From GCA-2731375 sp002731375 (GTDB lineage: Bacteria; Pseudomonadota; Alphaproteobacteria; GCA-2731375): DNA of 64,000 nt. The notes under the pieces were generated by a model. It made no database searches. It saw only the letters and a program-made list of their open reading frames with translations, and was not told the origin of the DNA. The position numbers and the translations under genes are program-made. The stretch spans positions 73,667 through 137,666 of the forward strand of contig JASMDX010000052.1 of the NCBI GenBank assembly GCA_030752605.1. Direction: 5' to 3'. Each line of letters begins with the position of its first letter. Within the stretch, counting starts at the first letter, position 1. Positions 56,021 through 63,446 of this stretch are shown piece after piece.

Positions 56021-56312
56021 GCTTTGGATCTTTCCAGCAACGCGACCAAAATAGTGACAAGATGCCACGATACTATGGAGGATCTGGAAGTCGGGACCGC
56101 AAACTAGTTAAGCGCTGTGGAGTGCTTGTAACTCTTGATATAAAGTCTTCTCGTTGGAACGTTTCAGGGTTGTCGGTTGGCTCCTAAGCCACCTCGGGTT
56201 GCCGCAGAGGAACCACGATGTTTGAGTAGGAGAATCGCTCAGTGACAACACCCAGATGATTGAATTTATCGCAAGAAACTGGACCTCACCAATGGTGAAC
56301 CGAGTAGGCTAA

Positions 56313-57329
56313 ATGGATAATTTTTCGCCTTCAGACTACTGGAAAGGCATCGTCCTTTATGGCCTCAATGCCGCTACATACAAAATGGCATTGGCAAAAT
56401 GCCTATTAGGTTTTGCAAAGACAGGCTTAGATGACGTGCCGTGGGATCGGGTTGCGGCGTCCTTTTACCAAGAATATCGGCAACGCCTTCATGAGAACCC
56501 AATGCCTCAGATGGGAATGCGGGGTCGTCGCACCGTTCTTGAACGGATAGTCCAAGAAGAAAAGGGCGGCTTGATAAGCCGCCCACAAGCAATTGAGAAG
56601 GTATGCAACGAGGGCCTCAATGACGTTGTACCGCGTTTTCAGACAATTGGAGCAAATGCCGACATTGTCCGCAATTATTTCTATGAAATGGAATTTGGGA
56701 AGAGCCTAAAACTAAAAGATACCCTGCTAACGTTGGGTGAAAACGAATTTGATGAACTGACCGCCGAGGTAACGGCGCGATGGGGCCTCCTTGAGGGTGC
56801 ATTTTCCATCAGCCGTTCACAAGAAAACTATGAATTGGCAAACGATATTCGGTACATTTATCTACGACAAGGTGACAGAAGACAATCTTTGGCTACAAAT
56901 ATCCCTTTCCTAATGGGGTATCAGGGCAACGTTTGCTTCTATTGTGGTGAAGCATTGGTTGAGGATATTCACGTCGATCATGTGCTTCCATGGCAAATCG
57001 TACGTCACGACGAGGTCTGGAACTTGGTTCTTAGCCACGGTCACTGCAATCTTCAGAAATCCGATAAACTCGTTGGACCCCACTTCGTCCAAAAACTTAT
57101 TGCGAGAAATGAAAACATCATGGGGAGCAACCACCCGTGGAAGAAAAAAATTGAGGCTCTGCTGGGGAATAACGCGAACTCGCGAGCCACCGCTATTGAA
57201 CACCACTATGAACAGGTAAAAATTGTGAGAGGACCCGATTATTGGGGTGGTTCAAAAGGATACAATCCCGAAACCGATCCTTTCTATCGTCGCTTGGTAA
57301 CCTTCTTGAATAATCCGGATAACCCATGA
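56313..57329 (+). CDS. HNH endonuclease with uncharacterised N-terminal half
   Basis: 338 aa. The C-terminal part is an HNH/McrA-type nuclease: Cys208/Cys211 (CFYCGEALVED), VDHVLPW (His223), then ~14 residues to NLVLSHGHCNLQKSDKL (Asn237, Cys245, Asn246). CxxC plus HCN gives a structural zinc site beside the metal-binding HNH core. Residues 1-195 match nothing I recognise and could sense or bind a partner. It overlaps the HIT gene by ATGA, so both are translated together. Codon use is visibly more AT-rich than in neighbouring genes, consistent with island DNA. Probably a nuclease effector; its target is unknown. Confidence 0.85.
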   Translation: MDNFSPSDYWKGIVLYGLNAATYKMALAKCLLGFAKTGLDDVPWDRVAASFYQEYRQRLHENPMPQMGMRGRRTVLERIVQEEKGGLISRPQAIEKVCNEGLNDVVPRFQTIGANADIVRNYFYEMEFGKSLKLKDTLLTLGENEFDELTAEVTARWGLLEGAFSISRSQENYELANDIRYIYLRQGDRRQSLATNIPFLMGYQGNVCFYCGEALVEDIHVDHVLPWQIVRHDEVWNLVLSHGHCNLQKSDKLVGPHFVQKLIARNENIMGSNHPWKKKIEALLGNNANSRATAIEHHYEQVKIVRGPDYWGGSKGYNPETDPFYRRLVTFLNNPDNP

Positions 57330-57712
57330 TAGCTGCAAATCCCAACTGCCAATTCTGCACCTTGCCCCTATCCCGGTGCCTCCGTGAAAGTGATACCTGT
57401 TTTACTATTCATGACGCCTATCCTGTTACGCCCCTCCATACATTGATCATTCCAAAGCGACACGTGGAAACCTATTTTGATTTGAATTTAGAAGAGCGGC
57501 GAGATGTCGAGAGACATCTGATGGCAGAGAGGCGGGCTATTATCACAGCGGATTGTCTGGTGACGGGTTTTAACATCGGGATCAATTGTGGCGAAGCTGC
57601 AGGACAGACCGTCATGCACTGCCATATACACCTCATTCCTCGACGGTCCGGTGACATGGATGACCCTAGAGGCGGCGTGAGAGGCGTCCTCCCCGACAAG
57701 CGAATTTACTAA
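57326..57712 (+). CDS. HIT-family protein (Ap4A-hydrolase-like)
   Basis: 128 aa. Zinc-type N-terminus NCQFCTLP (Cys8, Cys11) and the histidine triad VMHCHIHLIPRR (His98, His100, His102). The C-terminus GDMDDPRGGVRGVLP is typical of a bacterial Ap4A-hydrolase/nucleotidyl-transferase-like HIT subgroup. HIT proteins cleave or transfer nucleotides from dinucleotide polyphosphates or adenylylated groups. Coupled to an HNH nuclease on a small island, it may make or remove a nucleotide signal or modification for that nuclease; this is inference. Confidence 0.88.
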   Translation: MIAANPNCQFCTLPLSRCLRESDTCFTIHDAYPVTPLHTLIIPKRHVETYFDLNLEERRDVERHLMAERRAIITADCLVTGFNIGINCGEAAGQTVMHCHIHLIPRRSGDMDDPRGGVRGVLPDKRIY

Positions 57713-57740
57713 ATTTGGAATACCCAGATGAAGGCCAGGT

Positions 57741-57893
57741 GATTTGTCATCATCGTCGTGACAAACCTGTCGTACATCTCTCGTACATCTCTCGTACAAA
57801 CAGCCCATAACAACGCACAACAACCCGACCTCACGCGTTGCTGTTTTCTGCGCATTTAGCTATCGGTTGCCATGCAAATATGGGCTATTCCTC
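57741..57893 (+). repeat. right-end block before copy 2
   Basis: About 150 bp shared, with substitutions, with 60239-60391: GATTTGTCATCATC..GTGACAA, the iterons, CAGCCCATAACAACGCA, CACGCGTTGCTGTTTTCTG, and GCCATGCAAA just before the attachment copy. It contains the inverted repeat TTTGTCA (57743-57749)/TGACAAA (57759-57765). Confidence 0.7.
57771..57803 (+). repeat. 11-bp iterons, set 2
   Basis: Three perfect-period 11-bp units: CGTACATCTCT, CGTACATCTCT, CGTACAAACAG. The last ends 90 bp before attachment copy 2, the same distance as in set 3. One helical turn per unit suits arm-type binding sites of a tyrosine recombinase. Confidence 0.65.
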
Positions 57894-57941
57894 GGCCTGT
57901 CACGCCAGAGGTCGCAGGGTCGAGTCCCATCACTCCTGCCA
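57894..57941 (+). repeat. attachment-site copy 2 (tRNA-Asp 3' duplicate)
   Basis: 44 of 48 positions match the tRNA-Asp 3' end. It lacks the 5' half, so it is not a tRNA gene. It divides the HNH-HIT segment from the GMC segment. Confidence 0.75.
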
Positions 57942-58030
57942 TTTTTCCATACATTCAGACCTTTTCCAAGGTCAAGGACACGAGATCGCGACGGCCTATC
58001 TTCGTGAAGCGTAACTGAAGCTCCGGCGGT

Positions 58031-59731
58031 CTACATGGTTTCCTTGATGAGGTCGGCGATCCGTTCGGCCATCATGATCGTTGGCGTGTTGGTATTGGCG
58101 CGTGGAATGGTCGGCATGAGCGAGGCGTCGCAGACACGCAGGCCTTCAACCTTGTAGACCCTGCCGGCGCCATCGGTTACAGCGTCAGGGTTGTCGCGTG
58201 CGCCCATCCTGCAGGTGCCGGAAGCATGCCAGACGCCCCCTACAGACGCCTGAATGAATTCCGTCAACGCCGTGTCATCCTTGACCAGGTTTCTGATTTC
58301 AAGGCCGAGTGTAATAACAGAGTGTATCATCCAAGATCGCGTCGGTCCCGCGTAGTCCAGCATGGCGGCTAACAAGCCGCGCTGAACTTGATTGAACAAT
58401 CCTGGACCGGCAACCTTGATGGCCCGAGGCGAGTAGCTGGTCGGAAATGCCGGGCCGCAATGCCCGTCGAGCAACGGGTCGGTGAGAATTTCAGCACCCA
58501 GCAGAAACGCCTGTTTCAACCTTTCGAGGTCCCGCTCGTCGGACAGAAGGTTAAAATCGACGATCGGCTCATCGTCGGCGCTGGGTGAGGCCAATGATAG
58601 TTTGCCGCGCGAATAGGGTTTGTTCAGCCAAATAAACAGCGTGCCGATCCGCTGACCGACCGAATGCCATCCTGAGCGGGCGATCATCGCCAGATGCATG
58701 TCGCCTTCTGGTGTGCCGGCGAGCCCCGAGGAAAACCGCAGGATCGCGTGGTCGTGATGTTCTTCGAGATCCGTCTGACGCAGTGGGGGCGGGAGATAGG
58801 TCGAGACCGCTGTAGAAGGATGCTCCATTAGGTTGCGGCCGACGCCGGCCAGCCGCGCGACCACGGGTATATCGAACTCCGGATGGCCGGTGGGGCTGAT
58901 GCCGCTGCGCATCAGCAGCGCCGGTGAGTGAATTGCACCACAGGATAGGATGGTCTGGTTAGCCTGGATTGTTTGCGTTTTTCCCGAACCGCCCGCGGGC
59001 CGAACGACAGCGCCGGTTGCCCGTGTTTCATCGAAGATAATCCGGTCTGCTAAATGGTTGGTCATGATCTGCAGGTTAGGGCGGGCTCGTACTTCATCTC
59101 TTAGATAGACAGAGGATGTGGGAACCCGGTGTCCCTTGTCATCCTTGGCGATCGCACCCAAGAAAATACCGTCTTCCCAAAAGCCGTTCTGGTCGGTCTT
59201 GCTCTGATAACCGCGCGTGTTGAGCGTGGAGCATAAGAGCTTGACGAAGGGCGACATCTTTGCCTGGGTTATTCGGCGGATCGGGACAGGGCCGTCCTGG
59301 CCGTGATAATCGTCGGCAAAATCATGGTCGGTTTCCAGCTTGCGGAAATAGGGTAGGACAGATTCCCAAGACCAGCCCTCCGCACCATGTTCCGACCACT
59401 CGTCATAGTCGCCGGGTGCCCCGCGATTTGCGACGAGGGCGTTGACCGCCGACCCACCGCCTAAAATCCGCCCCTGTTCGTAGCGGCGCGGCTCTGCTGG
59501 ACTGCCGTGCTTGTTGGCTTGGCCAAATCTGGCCATGAGCGATGGCCAGATATTTTTTTCATCGAGAAAAGCTCGACCTGGATACCGAGTGCGGATATTT
59601 GCGGGCATGTCCTTGGCGGAAATATTCCTACCGGCCTCAACCAACAACACGCTTGTTTTTGGATTTTCCGTAAGGCGAGCTGCCAGAACGCAACCGGCAC
59701 TGCCTCCACCTAAAATCAAGAAGTCAAGCAT
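58031..59731 (-). CDS. GMC oxidoreductase (choline/alcohol dehydrogenase type)
   Basis: A 566-aa FAD-dependent alcohol oxidase/dehydrogenase. The N-terminal FAD motif is LDFLILGGGSAGCVLAARL, followed by the GMC signatures GRILGGGSAVNALVANRG and LSCGAIHSPALLMRSGI, and the active-site His in GVWHASGTCRMGARDNPDAV. It ends at an attachment copy and lies between copies 2 and 3, so it may be cargo of the second element, although its codon use looks like the host's. The substrate could be an alcohol or polyol. Confidence 0.92.
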   Translation of the reverse strand: MLDFLILGGGSAGCVLAARLTENPKTSVLLVEAGRNISAKDMPANIRTRYPGRAFLDEKNIWPSLMARFGQANKHGSPAEPRRYEQGRILGGGSAVNALVANRGAPGDYDEWSEHGAEGWSWESVLPYFRKLETDHDFADDYHGQDGPVPIRRITQAKMSPFVKLLCSTLNTRGYQSKTDQNGFWEDGIFLGAIAKDDKGHRVPTSSVYLRDEVRARPNLQIMTNHLADRIIFDETRATGAVVRPAGGSGKTQTIQANQTILSCGAIHSPALLMRSGISPTGHPEFDIPVVARLAGVGRNLMEHPSTAVSTYLPPPLRQTDLEEHHDHAILRFSSGLAGTPEGDMHLAMIARSGWHSVGQRIGTLFIWLNKPYSRGKLSLASPSADDEPIVDFNLLSDERDLERLKQAFLLGAEILTDPLLDGHCGPAFPTSYSPRAIKVAGPGLFNQVQRGLLAAMLDYAGPTRSWMIHSVITLGLEIRNLVKDDTALTEFIQASVGGVWHASGTCRMGARDNPDAVTDGAGRVYKVEGLRVCDASLMPTIPRANTNTPTIMMAERIADLIKETM

Positions 59732-59855
59732 CTCCGCCCCCGTTTCTCAATACCTCGTCAATATTGGTCTACGCACCTGCGCATGTTCTGTCATGGCTGA
59801 AGTCTAGCGGCAGGCATTTTCAGAATCTATACGTGAGGCCGAGGGCTGCGAACGT

Positions 59856-60089
59856 TCAAGCTCGGTATTTTTTAATGGTCAGAGAGCCGAGTGTTGTTTT
59901 TTGCTCCGGCTCCATTAATTTTCGTTTTTCTAAATAACGACCGATGCGGCCGCGGCGCAATACAAAAGGTTTTTCAATACCCAGATTTTGTTGTGTAGAC
60001 TCAAAAACTGCTGATCGTAACTTTTGGCATCCGCACGTTGTGCAGTTTGGCCTCATGCACCAGTCTTTTGCTTGAGCCACCTTCAACAT
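59856..60089 (-). CDS. small Cys-rich hypothetical protein
   Basis: About 77 aa from the ATG at 60089 (TTG at 60095 also possible). The N-terminus AQAKDWCMRPNCTTCGCQKL has C-x4-C-x2-C-x-C, a compact metal-binding pattern seen in some uncharacterised plasmid/phage-type proteins. The rest is basic and has no recognisable domain. The AT-rich sequence and lack of a clear ribosome-binding site make it a weak call; it may be a fragment. Confidence 0.35.
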   Translation of the reverse strand: MLKVAQAKDWCMRPNCTTCGCQKLRSAVFESTQQNLGIEKPFVLRRGRIGRYLEKRKLMEPEQKTTLGSLTIKKYRA

Positions 60090-60238
60090 ATCCAATAACC
60101 GTCACTTGGCGACATCGACCAATCTCAATGGTAATTTTTCTAAGTTATATCCACTTAAGGCACGCTCTTGAAGCAGGTTTAGTATTTCTCGTTGTGATGC
60201 GCTTAGCTCTCATATCTCTCGACAAAGCTTCGGGCTGC

Positions 60239-60391
60239 GATTTGTCATCATCATCGTGACAAGGGTGCCGTGCAATATCCGTACAAAATCCGTACAAACA
60301 GCCCATAACAACGCATCGCAGCCCGACGGCACGCGTTGCTGTTTTCTGAGCATTTGGCTATCGGCTGCCATGCAAAAATAGGTTATTCCTA
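60239..60391 (+). repeat. right-end block before copy 3
   Basis: A counterpart of 57741-57893 with the same order of motifs: inverted repeat TTTGTCA (60241-60247)/TGACAA (60257-60262), iterons, CAGCCCATAACAACGCA, CACGCGTTGCTGTTTTCTG, GCTATCGGCTGCCATGCAAA. The two blocks are related but diverged, so the elements are not the product of one recent duplication. Confidence 0.7.
60269..60301 (+). repeat. 11-bp iterons, set 3
   Basis: Units CGTGCAATATC, CGTACAAAATC and CGTACAAACAG at 60269, 60280 and 60291. The last ends 90 bp before copy 3, as in set 2. Confidence 0.65.
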
Positions 60392-60439
60392 GGCCTGTCA
60401 CGCCAGAGGTCGCGGATTTGAGTCCCGTCGCTCCCGCCA
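60392..60439 (+). repeat. attachment-site copy 3 (tRNA-Asp 3' duplicate)
   Basis: 45 of 48 positions match the tRNA-Asp 3' end. The ~45 bp after it resemble the flank after copy 1, so a further element or its relic may begin here. Its right boundary was not found. Confidence 0.75.
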
Positions 60440-60768
60440 CGAAGTTCCCAGAAAATTGATATTTTTTACTTAATCCCAAGGTTTGCTAAATGTGGGCGAA
60501 TAGGCCCTCGTCCATCTCTGCTTGCGTTTTCTACTATTTCAAGCACCTCAGCCGATTCTAATTTAGTCAACTGCGTGTTGTTATCTTCTGAAGTTCTTGC
60601 TATGCGCTCGTCATGCTGCCATGCGGCTATATTTTTAGTCGCCGATTTTCACAAACCGGCTTGACAGCTGGGAGAATAATGAGATCGATACGCTATGTTG
60701 GAAATTACCTATAAACGGTGGGGCCGACAATTAACCGCTCAGACAAACATGAGCCGGGAGCAGCATCC

Positions 60769-62070
60769 ATGAGAACGATGCAAGAGCATCCGTTGCGCTA
60801 TGTCCTTGCCAATGAGATTCATGATCGCCCCTTTCCAGATATCGGCGCGCCTGAACAGGCATCCTATTTGGTCCTGTTCTCCTCGGAGGACACGCGGCAG
60901 GCGGACCGCAAGCACCTGCTTGCCCTGTGTGAACGGTATGGCAGCGACCGCCCGCCCAAGGACGCCAGTCACTTTGCCGTCGATCTCGGATCATTCAAAT
61001 TGAAGTGGGAGCGCCACTCCGAGTTCACGGCCTATACCTTCTTTCACCGCGGCGAGTTCGCGCGGCCATTCGCCGAGCCGCCCGTAAGGCTCGTGCCGAA
61101 GGAGTGGCTGAGTGCCATGCCCGGCGAACTTATCTACGCGGTCCACCTGGCCGTGGAGCCCGGTTCGGCGCCTGAGCGCACGGTGGACGATTTATCGGAA
61201 TTCTTTGTCACCGAGGACCTTTGCTCCAGCTACGTCGGCAACCGCGCTGCCCAGTTGTGGACCGACTTCCGAATCCACGAGGACGGCTTCGGCCGCATAC
61301 TGATCAGCGATATGCACCTCGCCCATGGCCAAGCCGGCCGCCTCGCCCAACGGCTTCTGGAAATTGGAACTTACCGGACGATGGCACTGTTGGCCTTACC
61401 GCTGGCGCGGGAGAATGGGCCCACGATAATGAATATCGACCATCGCCTCGCCGAGCTCACCCAGCGCATAAATGATCTCGATGGGCTCGAAGAAGAGCGC
61501 CAGCTTCTCGACAACCTAATGCGCTTGTCCGGCGAGATCGAGGCCATTGCCGCGTCCACGGTGTACCGCTTCAGCGCCACGGAGGCGTACTATCCGCTGG
61601 TCGGGGCTCGTCTCGCTAAGCTTCGTGAAGAACGTGTCAAAGGGCATTCCAGTTTGGGCGATTTCCTGGACCGACGCCTTGGACCCGCCACGCGTACCTG
61701 CCAATCCATCGCTGCGCGCCAGGAAATGTTGGCGCGGCGGGTGGCTCGTGCTGCCAATCTGCTGCGCACGCGCATTGACATCACCCTGGAGCGACAGAAC
61801 CGCGACCTCCTGGCCTCCATGAACAGGCGGGCGCGCTTGCATTTGCGCCTGCAAAAAACCGTCGAGGCTTTGTCAGTGGCGGCCATAACTTATTACTTGG
61901 TTAGCTTGGTAGGATACGCCCTCTCAGGACTTAGTTCGACGGGGGTCGAGGTCGATGTGGGGTTGGTGCGGGGGCTCTCCATTCCTCTACTTGCCGCGCT
62001 CGCGTGGTTCGGCATGCATCGGGCGCGGCGCGCTATACTTGGCGAGGGCACCCAAGAGGACGGCGAGTGA
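60769..62070 (+). CDS. DUF3422 family membrane-associated protein
   Basis: About 433 aa from the ATG at 60769 (MRTMQEHPLRYVLANEIHDR), preceded by CCGGGAGCAGC; a GTG at 60718 would add 17 residues. DUF3422 is recognised by the HPLRYVLANEIHDRPFP N-terminus and ISDMHLAHGQAGRLAQRLLE. Two C-terminal hydrophobic segments (~365-385 and ~396-415) probably anchor it in the membrane. The middle is predicted helical. Function unknown. Nothing ties it to nuo except position. Confidence 0.85.
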   Translation: MRTMQEHPLRYVLANEIHDRPFPDIGAPEQASYLVLFSSEDTRQADRKHLLALCERYGSDRPPKDASHFAVDLGSFKLKWERHSEFTAYTFFHRGEFARPFAEPPVRLVPKEWLSAMPGELIYAVHLAVEPGSAPERTVDDLSEFFVTEDLCSSYVGNRAAQLWTDFRIHEDGFGRILISDMHLAHGQAGRLAQRLLEIGTYRTMALLALPLARENGPTIMNIDHRLAELTQRINDLDGLEEERQLLDNLMRLSGEIEAIAASTVYRFSATEAYYPLVGARLAKLREERVKGHSSLGDFLDRRLGPATRTCQSIAARQEMLARRVARAANLLRTRIDITLERQNRDLLASMNRRARLHLRLQKTVEALSVAAITYYLVSLVGYALSGLSSTGVEVDVGLVRGLSIPLLAALAWFGMHRARRAILGEGTQEDGE

Positions 62071-62512
62071 TCGCGTGACGGGGCCATTGGCGTGAACCGT
62101 AGGTAGCGGAAACCGCGCCGGCGAAACTTGGGCCAGGAGCATGAGAAGATTGTGTCATTGGTAATCTGGCCGGCCTGTGTGACGAGATCTTGGAGCCGAT
62201 CCGCAACGCATTCGGGCTGTCGTTCTCGCCGCCGTCGGGATACCGTTGTGATTATTCGGTAAACATGTGCGGTTTAGGGGGTAACAGACTGATGAAAAGC
62301 CGTTGATCCAACCATTCGACTTTATTTTGAAAAAAATCCAATGAAGACTTGGTTCAATCGCTGTTCCTTCCACGCTTTCCTCGATAGGTGTCATTTCCCC
62401 GATTTGCGACAGAAATCCTTTCCGCGCCATTGCAGCTGGAGAGAGAAGCCGTTATAGGATTGGGTGCCTCGCGGCAACAGTATCGCCGGAGACGCTTGGG
62501 AGGCTTGCAGCC
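62071..62512. other. 442-bp gap before nuoA
   Basis: It holds a short peptidase M15-like remnant (62145-62250) and no intact gene. The nuo promoter is presumably in the last 150 bp, but no clear -35/-10 pair is evident. Confidence 0.55.
62145..62250 (+). pseudogene. peptidase M15-like fragment
   Basis: One frame reads IGNLAGLCDEILEPIRNAFG then LSFSPPSGYR, matching the start of M15A (D-Ala-D-Ala carboxypeptidase-like) domains: NLxxLxxxVLEPIRxxxGxPVxVxSGYR. Such domains occur in phage endolysins. Only ~30 codons are recognisable and no zinc-ligand motifs follow, so it is a remnant. Confidence 0.45.
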
Positions 62513-62878
62513 GTGGACGATCTTTTAAGAGAATACCTGCCAATCCTGATGTTTTTAGCCGTGGCCGCCGGTCTTGCCGCGGTAATCGTGATTGCTTCCA
62601 TGGTGGTTGTGCCCAGCCATCCTGACGCGGAAAAGCTTTCGGCCTACGAATGCGGGTTCGAAGCTTTTGATGACGCGCGTGGCCGTTTCGATGTGCGCTT
62701 TTATCTGGTCGCCATTCTTTTTATCATTTTCGATCTGGAAGTCGCGTTCCTGTTTCCCTGGGCGGTCTCGCTTGGAAAGATCGGCTTGCTGGGTTTCTGG
62801 TCCATGATGATCTTCCTGGGCATCCTGACCATCGGCTTCATTTATGAGTGGAAAAAAGGCGCGCTGGAATGGGAATAA
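62513..62878 (+). CDS. nuoA: NADH-quinone oxidoreductase subunit A
   Basis: 121 aa, GTG start at 62513. Three membrane helices; the conserved LSAYECGFEAFDDARGRFDV loop and FYLVAILFIIFDLEVAFLFP are diagnostic. It is the first subunit of complex I and starts the nuo operon that continues beyond the window. It overlaps nuoB by 10 bp. Confidence 0.97.
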   Translation: MDDLLREYLPILMFLAVAAGLAAVIVIASMVVVPSHPDAEKLSAYECGFEAFDDARGRFDVRFYLVAILFIIFDLEVAFLFPWAVSLGKIGLLGFWSMMIFLGILTIGFIYEWKKGALEWE

Positions 62879-63420
62879 ACGAATCTGGTGCGGCTTCTTC
62901 GCGGACCGGTCTTGTGGTAGAAGGGCAGAACGCGTCTTTCGCCGAATTTTCCGATGAACTGGCGGACAGAGGTTACGTCACCGCGCAATTGGACAAGGTG
63001 GTGAATTGGGCCCGTACCGGCTCGCTCTGGCCTATGACCTTTGGTTTGGCTTGTTGCGCGGTGGAGATGATCCATGCCTACATGCCCCGCTATGATCTGG
63101 ACCGCATGGGCGTGGTGCCGCGCGCGTCACCCAGACAATCCGATGTGATCATTGTCGCGGGGACCTTGACCAACAAGATGGCGCCGGCCCTGCGCAAGGT
63201 CTACGACCAGATGCCGGAGCCGCGCTATGTCATCTCCATGGGTAGTTGCGCCAACGGCGGTGGCTATTACCATTATTCCTATTCTGTGGTGCGTGGCTGT
63301 GACCGGATCATTCCGGTCGATATCTATGTCCCTGGTTGCCCACCGACAGCGGAGGCGCTGGTCTATGGCATTCTGCAATTGCAGAAGAAGATCCGCCGCA
63401 CCGGCACCTTCTTACGATAA
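62869..63420 (+). CDS. nuoB: NADH-quinone oxidoreductase subunit B
   Basis: 183 aa from the ATG at 62869, inside the nuoA end. Cluster N2 ligands are visible: FGLACCAVEM, SMGSCANGGGYY and VPGCPPTAEALVYG. Peripheral subunit of complex I linking the Fe-S chain to quinone. Confidence 0.97.
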   Translation: MGINESGAASSRTGLVVEGQNASFAEFSDELADRGYVTAQLDKVVNWARTGSLWPMTFGLACCAVEMIHAYMPRYDLDRMGVVPRASPRQSDVIIVAGTLTNKMAPALRKVYDQMPEPRYVISMGSCANGGGYYHYSYSVVRGCDRIIPVDIYVPGCPPTAEALVYGILQLQKKIRRTGTFLR

Positions 63421-63446
63421 CTGGCTTACGAGGCGGATTGAAAGAT

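Larger units (their letters stand above)
55929..56312 (+). other. 384-bp region between tRNA-Asp and the HNH gene
   Basis: It contains the left-end flank, two 11-bp iterons and the inverted repeat CCGGA-AA-TCCGG at 55983-55994. A short plus-strand frame (56062-56187, 41 codons, starting MPRYYGGSGSRDRKLVKR) is present but has no recognisable family. TATAAA at 56139-56144 could be a -10 element of the HNH operon. No integrase gene is here. Confidence 0.5.
57713..58030. other. 318-bp element junction between HIT and GMC genes
   Basis: No gene. It holds the right-end block (57741-57893) with an inverted repeat and three iterons, then attachment copy 2 (57894-57941), then 89 bp of flank up to the GMC stop. 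The flank after copy 2 does not resemble those after copies 1 and 3. Confidence 0.65.
59732..60768. other. 1.0-kb region with little coding content
   Basis: It contains the small Cys-rich frame (59856-60089), right-end block 2, attachment copy 3 and its left-type flank. On the minus strand, 60466-60648 is an open 60-codon stretch without a start (TKLESAEVLEIVENASRDGR, then PIRPHLANLGIK and a stop), possibly the C-terminus of a lost gene. Otherwise nothing was recognised. Confidence 0.5.

Noticed and set aside
55750..56049. Minus-strand 99-codon frame containing VTGLEPATSGVTGQRSNQLSYTP
   Set aside because: This is the well-known spurious protein produced by translating a tRNA gene on the opposite strand; it lies across tRNA-Asp.
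57771..57803. CRISPR array or minisatellite
   Set aside because: Units are 11 bp, contiguous and without spacers; three units only.
57894..57941. Second tRNA-Asp gene
   Set aside because: Only the 3' 48 bp are present; the acceptor 5' strand and D-arm are missing.
60392..60439. Third tRNA-Asp gene
   Set aside because: Same reason: a 3' fragment only, and its T-loop is changed from TTCGAGT to TTTGAGT.
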